From Bacteroidia bacterium (GTDB taxonomy: Bacteria; Bacteroidota; Bacteroidia; J057): a stretch of DNA of 64,000 nucleotides. Under the pieces are notes generated by a model that had not been told where the DNA came from, searched no databases, and saw only the letters and a list, made by a program, of their open reading frames with translations. The first letter of the stretch is position 1. Each line of letters starts with the position of its first letter. Below are positions 9,598 through 17,377 of the stretch, piece by piece. The position numbers and the translations under genes were made by a program. The stretch covers positions 62,001 to 126,000 of the forward strand of contig JAUIGE010000003.1 of the NCBI GenBank assembly GCA_030430205.1, given 5' to 3'.

Positions 9598-12066
9598 TTA
9601 TTCCGAGCGCAAAGAATCTGCCGGATTGGTGGCAGCGGCCTTGATTGCCTGTACACTCACAGTTGTCAATGCCAGGATCAGCACCATGACCGTCGCCAGG
9701 GCAAAGACTATCCAATTGATTTCGATCCGATGGGCATAGCCCTGTAGCCAGTTATTCATCAGCCACCAGATCAGCGGCCATGCGAGAACATTGGCGATGA
9801 GGATCAAAACGAGGAAGTCTTTGGACAAAAGCTTGAGTATATCGGTAGAGGTAGCGCCCATCACTTTTCGGATACCGATCTCTTTGGTTCTCTTTTGGGC
9901 GGTAAAAGCCGAAAGGCCAAATAAGCCCAGGCAGCCCACAAAAATGGCCAGAATGGCAAAGAAGGTGATCAGCCGCTGAAAACGATTTTCATTCTGATAC
10001 TGACGATTGAAGTAGTCATCCAGGAAAAAATATTCAAAAGGATTGCCTGGGAAAGCCTCTTTCCAACTGCTCTCCGCCTGGGCGATGGCCTCCCCTGCTT
10101 GTCGGGCCTGAAATTTGGCGAAATAATACTCTGCCCCATACAGGGTCGGATAAAAGAGCGCTGGCTCAGTAGCAAGTTTTAGCGATTCCTGGTGAAAGTC
10201 TTTCAATACCCCAATCACGATGGGATTCCATCGAAATTGCCCGATGGCCAGGGTCTTGCCGAGGGCTTCCCCGGGGGTGTCAAAGCCCAGGGCTTTTGCT
10301 GCTGTTTCTGTAAGCAAACAGGCTGTATCCAGGTCTGTGGCATGATCTTCCGAAAAATTTCGCCCCGCAACCACCTCCATATTCAGGCAGTCTACAAAGT
10401 CAAAATCTACTCCGGAGAAAACAAATGTGAGTTCCTGATCGGCTGGATCCGTATATTTTCTCACGCCTGCTTTAAACCGCATTTTTTTGCCCAATAATGT
10501 GCTGGAGCGGCTGCTTTGCAGAATCGCGGGGCTTTTTTCCAGTTTTTCGGTGAAAACATCAATTTGCTGAGAGCGCAAAGATCTGTCCCGGGCACTGACG
10601 CCCGGCCTTTCGATCACCATGATTTGCTCTGATTCAAATCCCAGGTCCTGATTCAGCATAAAATTTGTCTGCTGATAGATAATCATCGTGCCGATGATCA
10701 GGCCTACCGAAGCGGCAAATTGTACCACTACCAAAGCTTTTCGCAGCAATGCCCCCTTGCTTCCCGCGCCATATTTGCTGCTGAGTACATCTACCGGGCG
10801 GAAGGAAGACAGCACAAAAGCGGGATACAAGCCCGAAAGCAGGGTGCCTGCAAGAAGTAAACCGAGAAGAACGGGATAAAACCAGGGGCTTGTCCAAATG
10901 CCAAAAGCTGGCAGACTTTGGCCTGTTAGCTGATTGAAAAAAGGCAAAGCCACTTCCACACTGAGGAGGGCAACGAGCAAAGCCGCCAGATTGATAAGAA
11001 AGGCTTCTATGAGAAACTGCGTCAACAATTGCCCCCGATAGGCTCCCATCACTTTGCGTACGCCGACTTCATTGGCTCGCTCCAAAGAGCGGGCGGTGGA
11101 GAGATTGATATAATTGACATAGGCAATCAGCAAAATCAACAAGCCCACGATCAACATAAAATATACGACCTCCCCATTGCCATTGGCTTCTGCCTCGTCG
11201 GCGAGATCGGAATACAGATGGATATCTGTAAGGGGCTGAAGACTTAGGATGTCTTCGCGGGATTCCTGCTCATCCTCCGGGATATGCTGAGCGATGACAG
11301 CGGGAAATTTTTGTTCCAAAACCAGCGGGTCTACCCCTTCCCTTGTCTGGATATAGGTGTACATATCCTTGCGTTGCCAACTGCTGTTATAGCGTCCGGG
11401 TGCCCAGTCTCCTCTCGTATAGAGGGTGTTATAGGATATAAGAATATCAAATTTCAGGTGGGTATTGTCGGGCATATCGGCTACTACTGCCGTCACTTTG
11501 CACAATTCATCATTAAAATCATCATCCTTCATGTGCAGGCTTTTGCCCAGGGCGGACTCCTCTCCAAAATATTTTCTGGCGGTACTTTCTGTGATCACCA
11601 TGCTGAAAGGCTGGCTCAGGGCGCTTATAGGGTCGCCTTCGAGTATAGGGTAAGAGAAAAAAGTAAGAAAGGAAGAATCGGCATACAGTAACTTCCGCTG
11701 CTTGAAGGAAAGCGGTTCTCCGGGCGCCTCATCATAGGTGACGACCATATTGTTTTTGGAACCCAGGTTATAGAGGCGGGTATAGGAAAGGACCTCTGGC
11801 AGGTCCTGCGCAAGGGCCGGGCCTGCGGCCGGATAGTTTTCCGAACTCGCAAAAATGAGCTCCCCATTGCGGTATTGGTCCAGTTGAACCCGGTAAATCT
11901 GGTCTTTGTTCCCATGAAAATCATCATAACTCAGTTCAAAGTTCACGAACTGCATGATGAGCAAAAAAGCACTTATGCCCAAAGCCAGCCCCAGGAGGTT
12001 GAGAAAAGTAAAGCCTTTCTTTTTCCAGAGGTTGCGGAAAGCGGTCTTAAAATGGTTGCGAAACAT
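9598..12066 (-). CDS. FtsX/MacB-type ABC transporter permease
   Basis: 822-aa inner-membrane permease of the large two-FtsX-domain type frequent in Bacteroidota. Residues 1-45 carry the typical start (FRNHFKTAFRNLWKKKGFTF) and first membrane helix. A periplasmic MacB_PCD domain follows, then three helices with the FtsX signature (YINLSTARSLERANEVGVRK, VMGAYRGQL). A second periplasmic domain and a second FtsX block (GLSAFTAQKRTKEIGIRKVM) end the protein. No ATPase gene is adjacent, so the partner is encoded elsewhere; substrate unknown. Same strand as the small membrane protein upstream (72 bases apart). Confidence 0.88.
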   Translation of the reverse strand: MFRNHFKTAFRNLWKKKGFTFLNLLGLALGISAFLLIMQFVNFELSYDDFHGNKDQIYRVQLDQYRNGELIFASSENYPAAGPALAQDLPEVLSYTRLYNLGSKNNMVVTYDEAPGEPLSFKQRKLLYADSSFLTFFSYPILEGDPISALSQPFSMVITESTARKYFGEESALGKSLHMKDDDFNDELCKVTAVVADMPDNTHLKFDILISYNTLYTRGDWAPGRYNSSWQRKDMYTYIQTREGVDPLVLEQKFPAVIAQHIPEDEQESREDILSLQPLTDIHLYSDLADEAEANGNGEVVYFMLIVGLLILLIAYVNYINLSTARSLERANEVGVRKVMGAYRGQLLTQFLIEAFLINLAALLVALLSVEVALPFFNQLTGQSLPAFGIWTSPWFYPVLLGLLLAGTLLSGLYPAFVLSSFRPVDVLSSKYGAGSKGALLRKALVVVQFAASVGLIIGTMIIYQQTNFMLNQDLGFESEQIMVIERPGVSARDRSLRSQQIDVFTEKLEKSPAILQSSRSSTLLGKKMRFKAGVRKYTDPADQELTFVFSGVDFDFVDCLNMEVVAGRNFSEDHATDLDTACLLTETAAKALGFDTPGEALGKTLAIGQFRWNPIVIGVLKDFHQESLKLATEPALFYPTLYGAEYYFAKFQARQAGEAIAQAESSWKEAFPGNPFEYFFLDDYFNRQYQNENRFQRLITFFAILAIFVGCLGLFGLSAFTAQKRTKEIGIRKVMGATSTDILKLLSKDFLVLILIANVLAWPLIWWLMNNWLQGYAHRIEINWIVFALATVMVLILALTTVSVQAIKAAATNPADSLRSE

Positions 12067-12138
12067 GATGTGGAGGGTTAGAGAAACGGAAGTTTCTCTA
12101 AAGAGGCTTTTTAGAGGAGGGAGGTTGCACCTGGGTGC

Positions 12139-12612
12139 TTAAAATAAATCGTATATCTGCTTTGCCAGGCCTCTGAAGCTGGTAAAAAAGGCACTCCACA
12201 GGGCCAGCATCACGGCTAAAGATAAGATGATTTTTCGGGGAGGAGTACGGAAGGAAAGCGCGATAGCTACTGAAGCGGGAGGAGAAATGACTACTGCGAG
12301 AAAAGCGATGCCCCAAACCCCATATTTTCGCCAAACCTTGATGATCCACTTTCTGCGGGAGTACTTCATGGGTTTTTTGCGCTTGATGCGGTGGCTGAGC
12401 CATTCTGTGATCTGGCTCCCAAAATAGGTCAAAGCAACCACTCCCAGCATGGCCCCCAGATAGGCCGTAAGCAGAACTTCTGCCAGGTTAAATCCCTGAA
12501 TAACAGCGCCCAATACCCCTACAAGGTATTTGAGACTACTGAGCAGAAACACCCAGATATAGTCTTTCCAGGGTAAGTCTCCTATGGCAAAGTCAAACAA
12601 TAATTGGGTCAT
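12139..12612 (-). CDS. Small integral membrane protein, unknown function
   Basis: 157-aa protein with about four predicted membrane helices (around residues 18-38, 43-65, 100-118 and 128-148) and a very basic loop between helices 2 and 3 (SHRIKRKKPMKYSRRKWIIK). The layout recalls small SNARE-associated/DedA-like or 'small multidrug export' proteins, but I see no diagnostic motif. It ends 72 bases before the FtsX permease and starts 11 bases after upp, all on the same strand, so co-transcription with upp is likely. Function not assigned. Confidence 0.6.
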   Translation of the reverse strand: MTQLLFDFAIGDLPWKDYIWVFLLSSLKYLVGVLGAVIQGFNLAEVLLTAYLGAMLGVVALTYFGSQITEWLSHRIKRKKPMKYSRRKWIIKVWRKYGVWGIAFLAVVISPPASVAIALSFRTPPRKIILSLAVMLALWSAFFTSFRGLAKQIYDLF

Positions 12613-12623
12613 CGTTTATAATA

Positions 12624-13274
12624 CTACTTGGGACCGAAGGCTAAATCTCCCGCATCTCCCAGACCAGGAACTATGTAGCCCTTGGCTGTCAACTCTTTAT
12701 CTATCGCTGCAAGATAGATACGGGCTTGTGGTATTTTCCGTTGGATGTACTCGATTCCTTCTTCGCTGGCGATCACGCCTGCGATAAATAGGTTGGCGGG
12801 TTCGCCAAATTGGATCAATTGCTGGTAGCTGAGCTCCAGGCTTCTGCCTGTAGCGATCATGGGATCTACAAAGATCACATCACGCCCGCCAATCTGCGGC
12901 ATTGCCTGATATTCCACTTTCACCACAAAGTCATTGCCTTTGGTATGGTGGCGGTAGGCCGCGATGAAGCCATTGTCGGCTTTGTCAAACATGCGCAGAA
13001 AGCCATCATGAAGCGGGATTCCCGCTCGCAGGATCGAAACTATTACGGGCTGATCGACCAGCAAATCTATGTCCAGTGTCCCCAAAGGAGTAGTTACTTC
13101 CCTGGGACTATAAGCCAATGATTTGCTGATTTCATAGGCAAGAAGCTCTCCTATCTTTTCCAGATTGTTGCGAAAGCGGAGGCGATCCTGCTGGATCACT
13201 TCGTCGCGTAGCTCATGCAAAATGTGGTTGAGGTAAGAGTTTTCTCTACTGAGAAGGGTTACTTTTCCATCCAT
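12624..13274 (-). CDS. upp: Uracil phosphoribosyltransferase
   Basis: Pyrimidine salvage enzyme: uracil plus PRPP gives UMP and pyrophosphate. 216 aa, normal length. Landmarks are VSILRAGIPLHDGF (conserved R-A-G loop), the PRPP-binding loop VIFVDPMIATGRSL, and the C-terminal uracil-binding segment GYIVPGLGDAGDLAFG. Start is ATG at 13272-13274; another in-frame ATG does not follow closely. It overlaps the 3' end of the upstream FemAB-like gene by 16 bases, which suggests translational coupling. Confidence 0.95.
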   Translation of the reverse strand: MDGKVTLLSRENSYLNHILHELRDEVIQQDRLRFRNNLEKIGELLAYEISKSLAYSPREVTTPLGTLDIDLLVDQPVIVSILRAGIPLHDGFLRMFDKADNGFIAAYRHHTKGNDFVVKVEYQAMPQIGGRDVIFVDPMIATGRSLELSYQQLIQFGEPANLFIAGVIASEEGIEYIQRKIPQARIYLAAIDKELTAKGYIVPGLGDAGDLAFGPK

Positions 13275-14275
13275 CTTAGTGGCAAAGGTAGGGTATTTTT
13301 ACTGATCTCGAAATAAGTTTGAGGCCTGGTTCCGAATTTACGGAAAAAGCCTTCGATGCTGGCTATCATTGAGCCTTCAAAATCGAATGTCTGGCATTTT
13401 TTTTCCTTTGCTTTGCCTATCGCCTGCCACATCAACTGCGACATCGCGCCTGTATCCCGATGCTCCGGGTCATAGCTTCCTATCAGGTACAAAGCTGTAG
13501 CATTAAAATAGCCAAAAAGGCCTGCCGCCAGAACATGTCCCTCCTCGTTTTCGATGATCCCCAGTTTTCCTTTTCCTGAAGTTTTCAGGTAGTTCATCAC
13601 CTCTTGCAGCAATATAAGGCCATTTTTGGCCCCTTTTAGCACATCATGCCCTGCGGCATGTTGCCTGGCTATCAGCCCCAACAATGCTTGTGGATTGTCG
13701 GTCTCTTTGAATTGCAAATTCAACTTTTCGCCTTTTTTGATCTGCCGCCGCAAAGGCGGGGCAAGTGCTGCCCATAAGTCTTCCTTTCGTCTCTGGATAT
13801 CCAGGGTGTAGGTAAAGCGGGGATGAAGGGAAAATTGATCCCAATGAAAAGGCAGGAGGTCGGGGAAATGAGGCGAAAGGCGATGCTTCATCAGCCGAAA
13901 CGGCTGCAGGACAGGTAGCAAAGCTTCCAGGCACTTGCGCTGCTGACTCAACTGCGCATAAGCAGTTCCTTCCAATGGGGCAAAAAAAACGCCCCAATAC
14001 TGACAAAAAAGCGGTTGAAGGCTGTACTTCAAGCCCAGTTTTTGTCGGGCGACAAAAGGCATAACAGCGAGCCACCGCTCGCCTTTGCTCACCACCGCAG
14101 CCTGCCAGTCGGCTGCGACAGCCGAGGCGTAGCCGTGCAGGGCGTATAAAGCGCCCTGGGGCGAGCTTTCGATGAAAGTGTCCCATTGCTGAGCAGAAAA
14201 GAATCCGCTCGATAATATATCTACTCTAATTTCAGCCAATGAATAATGTGTATCCTGTTTTTTTGAAATATTCAC
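13259..14275 (-). CDS. FemAB/BioF2-like GNAT-fold acyltransferase
   Basis: 338-aa cytoplasmic protein with the double-GNAT layout of FemAB-like aminoacyl/acyltransferases: DTFIESSPQGALYALHGYAS near the N-terminus, LRRQIKKGEKLNLQF in the middle, and a C-terminal acceptor-type domain (LAAGLFGYFNATALYLIGSY, DFEGSMIASIEGFFRKFGTR). The last block is typical of Bacteroidota proteins annotated as GNAT or lipid II glycyltransferase-like; the true substrate is unknown. The open frame starts with GTG at 14273-14275, overlapping the TGA of the KilA-N gene; no nearby ATG exists, so the exact start is uncertain. Overlaps upp by 16 bases. Confidence 0.72.
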   Translation of the reverse strand: MNISKKQDTHYSLAEIRVDILSSGFFSAQQWDTFIESSPQGALYALHGYASAVAADWQAAVVSKGERWLAVMPFVARQKLGLKYSLQPLFCQYWGVFFAPLEGTAYAQLSQQRKCLEALLPVLQPFRLMKHRLSPHFPDLLPFHWDQFSLHPRFTYTLDIQRRKEDLWAALAPPLRRQIKKGEKLNLQFKETDNPQALLGLIARQHAAGHDVLKGAKNGLILLQEVMNYLKTSGKGKLGIIENEEGHVLAAGLFGYFNATALYLIGSYDPEHRDTGAMSQLMWQAIGKAKEKKCQTFDFEGSMIASIEGFFRKFGTRPQTYFEISKNTLPLPLRWMEK

Positions 14276-15107
14276 TCCATTAACCCCAGGTTTTTATGTG
14301 CAGAAAGACGCTTAAATTGTGAAATTGCTGTATTGGAGAGGATTTCAAACCTTTGTGATTTATCTACCTTCTGTCCTATAAGAACAGAATTAAGGCTTTC
14401 TATATTTGCCAGAACATTAAGCTGTATAATATCTGCCATATCTCTAATGTTTTTCCCTTGTTTGGCGAGTTCTAAATTGACCTCTCTCCATTGCTTGGCA
14501 GTGACTCCAAATACAGCCAAATTAAGTAAGTCTGCCTCATCAGCATATACTATCCATTCTATATTTTTAGGAGTTTCTAATGCAGGAAGAATATGATCTC
14601 TAATTGTATCTGTATGAAGACGATAATTAACTTTTGTTAAAAAACTTTGATAATCCCAATGAAGTTTTTGCCGACTATATTCTTCTTCTTTTAACCGCTG
14701 ATAGTCACGAATTAAAAGGAGTTTAAACTCGGGGCTAATATATGCCCCAAACTCGAATGCGATATCTCTATGACCATATGTCCCTCCCCCTCTACCTGGT
14801 TTGGAAATAAGTCCAATCGCATCGGTTTTTCAATCCAATCTTTGGGCGAAATAGCAAAACTATTAGAACCAGCATTTGAATAAAAGGCTTCGAATTCGAA
14901 GCCTTTAAATTCCGGGTTATAAAGTTTTTCCCAAACTCCTAAAAACTCAATGGTATCTTTATTCCGTAACCAGTTTGCAATAACCAGGGAAGGTCTACCA
15001 CTTTTTCTCCCAGCCATATCTGTTAACGAAATGTAATCTTCATTTTGAATCTGAGCGATAATAATATCCTGGCCCTGAATATTAATTTTTTGTTTATGAA
15101 TAGCCAT
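14272..15107 (-). pseudogene. KilA-N domain protein gene with a single-base frameshift
   Basis: KilA-N proteins are DNA-binding-type proteins of phage origin that are widespread in Bacteroidota genomes. The first part (15107 down to about 14830) reads MAIHKQKINIQGQDIIIAQI, then SLTDMAGRKSGRPSLVIANW, ending DWIEK. After that the frame runs into an unrelated sequence. In the other frame the expected continuation appears at once: DAIGLISKPGRGGGTYGHRD, IAFEFGAYISPEFKL, then LLNLAVFGVTAKQWREVN to LSAHKNLGLME. The two halves join if one base is added to the A-run that appears as TTTTT at 14826-14830. The total (836 bases plus one) then gives exactly 278 codons and a stop, the usual family length. 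So this is a recent indel or a sequencing slip in a homopolymer. Confidence 0.85.
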
Positions 15108-15119
15108 AAAAGGAAAATT

Positions 15120-16370
15120 TTAAGCTAATATCAAAGGTATGATTTTCTCAATGTGCACCTGCCATCCCTTCCACTCTCCCGATTCACTCAGCGAATCATT
15201 ATGCAAAAGTAAGACAAACATCCCGTTCACCTTCTTTACCTTTTCCACCAGTGTGGAAACCTCCTTTACAGCCGCTACGGGCTCCAGCCCCATATAGGCA
15301 AGCAGGCTCCGGTCCATCGCCAAAGTCGGATACAGCGTCAAAGCGGTCGTCTCATTTTTCTCTAAATCAAACCAGGGATAAGGCCTCGCCATGCCTGTGC
15401 GAAAACCGATTTCGCTATACATTCCCAGCGTGAAATCGTGACCTATGCCCGCAGCGATCAGGTGGCGGAAAGTTTCCGGCAGGCGGTAGCGCAGGAAGTG
15501 CTGTCGGCTATGGATAATGGGCTTTTGGGTGATTTCTGCCAGTTTTTCTGCTTCAAAGGCGATGCGCTTTCCATCCAGAAAAGTGGTGTAGGAGGGATGA
15601 ATCCCCAGCTGATAGCCTTTTTGAAGCAGATGCTGCATCAATTTCTGCACAGCTTTTTGCCGAAAGCTGAAGCGGGAATCATTGGGAGAATGGCGATCTA
15701 TCAGGCAGAAGAAAAGGGTATGTGCCGGAGGGCAAAGCAGGAAGATCTTTTCAAAAGTGAAATAGGGATCTTTGCCTGTAAAAAGGCTTTTTAGCTGCTC
15801 GCCAAGCTCAGGCCATTTCCCTTTCAGCAGGCGCTTAGCCATGCTTCCAAATTGAACAACGATGTTTTTGTTCAGATACTTCCAGGGATGGTCGAGATCA
15901 AATGTGATGAGGGCCTGATATTCAGGCTTTTCTCTCTCCAGTTTCGGAGACTTCCTTTTCAACTCATCCCACAGGGCTTCGCCCCAAAGGTGAACCAGAG
16001 GTTCACGATGCCATCCCTCCTGAAAGCATGTATATGCTTTTTCGTCATAACGCCCGTGGGCGTCGTAGATGGGCTCGCTCTGCTTCTCGTATTCCGTCAC
16101 ATACCAAAAAATTTTGGCAAGGATGTCTTCGCCTTTTTCTGTGAAAAAATCTTCCTTTCGCCATTTTCGCAGCCCTTCCTCCTCCAATAAGCCACAGGCC
16201 GGGATAAAAAGACTGTTGGGGTAATGTTGCTCGCCATATTCTATCTGGGGAAGGATACCTTCAGAAAATGCTTTTTCCAGCTGAAAAGGAAGCTTCAGCA
16301 CATGAGTGAAAAGAATATCCAGGCTATACCGCAGCCGGGCTCCAATATGTGATGCACGAACAAAAAGCAT
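15120..16370 (-). CDS. Polysaccharide deacetylase-like protein (DUF7033 type)
   Basis: 416-aa protein. The N-terminal 130 residues (RLRYSLDILFTHVLKLPF to YVTEYEKQ) match the domain found before divergent polysaccharide deacetylase (NodB-like) domains in Bacteroidota. The second part keeps NodB-like strands: YQALITFDLDHPW (candidate metal-binding Asp/His), LIDRHSPNDSRF, YQLGIHPSYTT (His-x-x-x-Tyr), IIHSRQHFLRYRLPETFRHL and FTLGMYSEIGFRTG. No signal peptide is seen. Probable role in modifying an envelope sugar polymer, by inference only. Divergent from the MlaE-like permease gene, with a heptamer repeat between them. Confidence 0.68.
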   Translation of the reverse strand: MLFVRASHIGARLRYSLDILFTHVLKLPFQLEKAFSEGILPQIEYGEQHYPNSLFIPACGLLEEEGLRKWRKEDFFTEKGEDILAKIFWYVTEYEKQSEPIYDAHGRYDEKAYTCFQEGWHREPLVHLWGEALWDELKRKSPKLEREKPEYQALITFDLDHPWKYLNKNIVVQFGSMAKRLLKGKWPELGEQLKSLFTGKDPYFTFEKIFLLCPPAHTLFFCLIDRHSPNDSRFSFRQKAVQKLMQHLLQKGYQLGIHPSYTTFLDGKRIAFEAEKLAEITQKPIIHSRQHFLRYRLPETFRHLIAAGIGHDFTLGMYSEIGFRTGMARPYPWFDLEKNETTALTLYPTLAMDRSLLAYMGLEPVAAVKEVSTLVEKVKKVNGMFVLLLHNDSLSESGEWKGWQVHIEKIIPLILA

Positions 16371-16426
16371 GGGAAGGTTTATTCGTTTTTGGTTTTAAGT
16401 TTTTGCCAGTCATTGTACTAACTATG

Positions 16427-16496
16427 TCTTGTCTCGCCTCTCTGCTCTCTTGTCCCGCTTCTCTTGTCCCGCTTCTCGCCTCCCGCCTCCCGCCTC
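16427..16496 (-). repeat. Ten-unit heptanucleotide repeat (minus-strand purine-rich), upstream of mlaE-like gene
   Basis: On the minus strand, ten consecutive 7-base words of the form GA-N3-G(A/G) fill exactly 70 bases. The words seen are GACAAGA, GAAGCGG, GAGCAGA, GAGGCGA and GAGGCGG. GAGGCGA and GAGCAGA recur in the repeats between genes of the ABC exporter operon (21.1, 22.6 and 23.9 kb), and GACAAGA in the first and third of those, all purine-rich on the plus strand. The tract lies in the 158-base divergent gap between the deacetylase-like and MlaE-like genes. Confidence 0.85.
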
Positions 16497-16528
16497 CCAA
16501 AGTAAATATTTTCCTTAACTTCCGCCCG

Positions 16529-17275
16529 ATGCAGGCGCTTTACAGCATATTGATTCCCCTGGGAGAAATCGGTTATCTGCTCTGGCAGGTGATCCTAAAC
16601 CTGCGCTTTGTGTGGAAGGACCGCAAGCGGGTTTTCTACCAATTGGCGCATATAGGCGTGGATTCTATCCCGCTGGTGCTGTTGGTGGGGCTTTTTGCCG
16701 GGGCGATTATCGCCTGGCAGGGGGCTTATCAGTTTAAGGGAATGGTTTCCCTAACTGTCTTGGGCGGGCAGGTGGCCCGCGTGATTTTTATGGAGATGGC
16801 GCCGATCCTGACGGCGATCGTGATTGCAGGGCGCATCGGCGCCTCTATGACTGCCGAAATCGGCAGCATGAAGGTCACAGAGCAGATAGACGCACTGCGT
16901 ACGCTTTCCATAGATCCGATCCGCTATCTGGTGTTGCCACGCTTTCTGGGGCTAAGCCTTATGATGCCAGTTTTGTGTTTTTTTGCCGTTTGCATCGGGT
17001 TATTGGGCGCTTTTGGCGTGGCTGCCTATTTTTTAGGCGTCAGCTACCAAACTTTTTTTGAGTCTGTCAGAGATTATTTCCAGCTGTCAGATTTGCTGGG
17101 AGGCTTAGTAAAGGCAGGATTTTTTGGTATATTAATAGCCTTGATCGGGTGCTATAAGGGATTATCCACACAAGGAGGCGCACAGGGGGTCGGTCATTCT
17201 ACCATCACCTCCTTTGTCAATTCTGCGGTTTCTATCCTGATTGCTGACTTTCTTCTGTGGATTATTTTGTTTTAG
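16529..17275 (+). CDS. MlaE/YrbE family ABC transporter permease
   Basis: Inner-membrane permease of the MlaFEDB/Mce-type lipid transporter family. 248 aa from the ATG at 16529. The open frame extends 60 codons upstream to 16349, but that stretch runs through the heptamer repeat and overlaps the divergent gene. Landmarks: GLFAGAIIAWQGAYQFKG, RVIFMEMAPILTAIVIAGRI, and the coupling-helix signature MKVTEQIDALRTLSIDPIRY, then VLPRFLGLSLMMPVLCFFAV. The matching ATPase (mlaF) and MCE protein (mlaD) usually follow directly; here the next gene is unrelated, so they are encoded elsewhere. Likely moves phospholipid between membranes. Confidence 0.87.
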   Translation: MQALYSILIPLGEIGYLLWQVILNLRFVWKDRKRVFYQLAHIGVDSIPLVLLVGLFAGAIIAWQGAYQFKGMVSLTVLGGQVARVIFMEMAPILTAIVIAGRIGASMTAEIGSMKVTEQIDALRTLSIDPIRYLVLPRFLGLSLMMPVLCFFAVCIGLLGAFGVAAYFLGVSYQTFFESVRDYFQLSDLLGGLVKAGFFGILIALIGCYKGLSTQGGAQGVGHSTITSFVNSAVSILIADFLLWIILF

Positions 17276-17377
17276 CATTGAGAGATCAAGGGATTTTTTC
17301 TAAGTTTGTTAACTTGATGAAAGGCGCCCCTTTTTTGTTTGTTTACCTGAATTGAATAGCTATTCTCAATACATATT

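Noticed and set aside
16349-16528. N-terminal extension of the MlaE-like permease to 16349
   Set aside because: The extension runs through the heptamer repeat and overlaps the divergent gene; the ATG at 16529 gives the normal family length.
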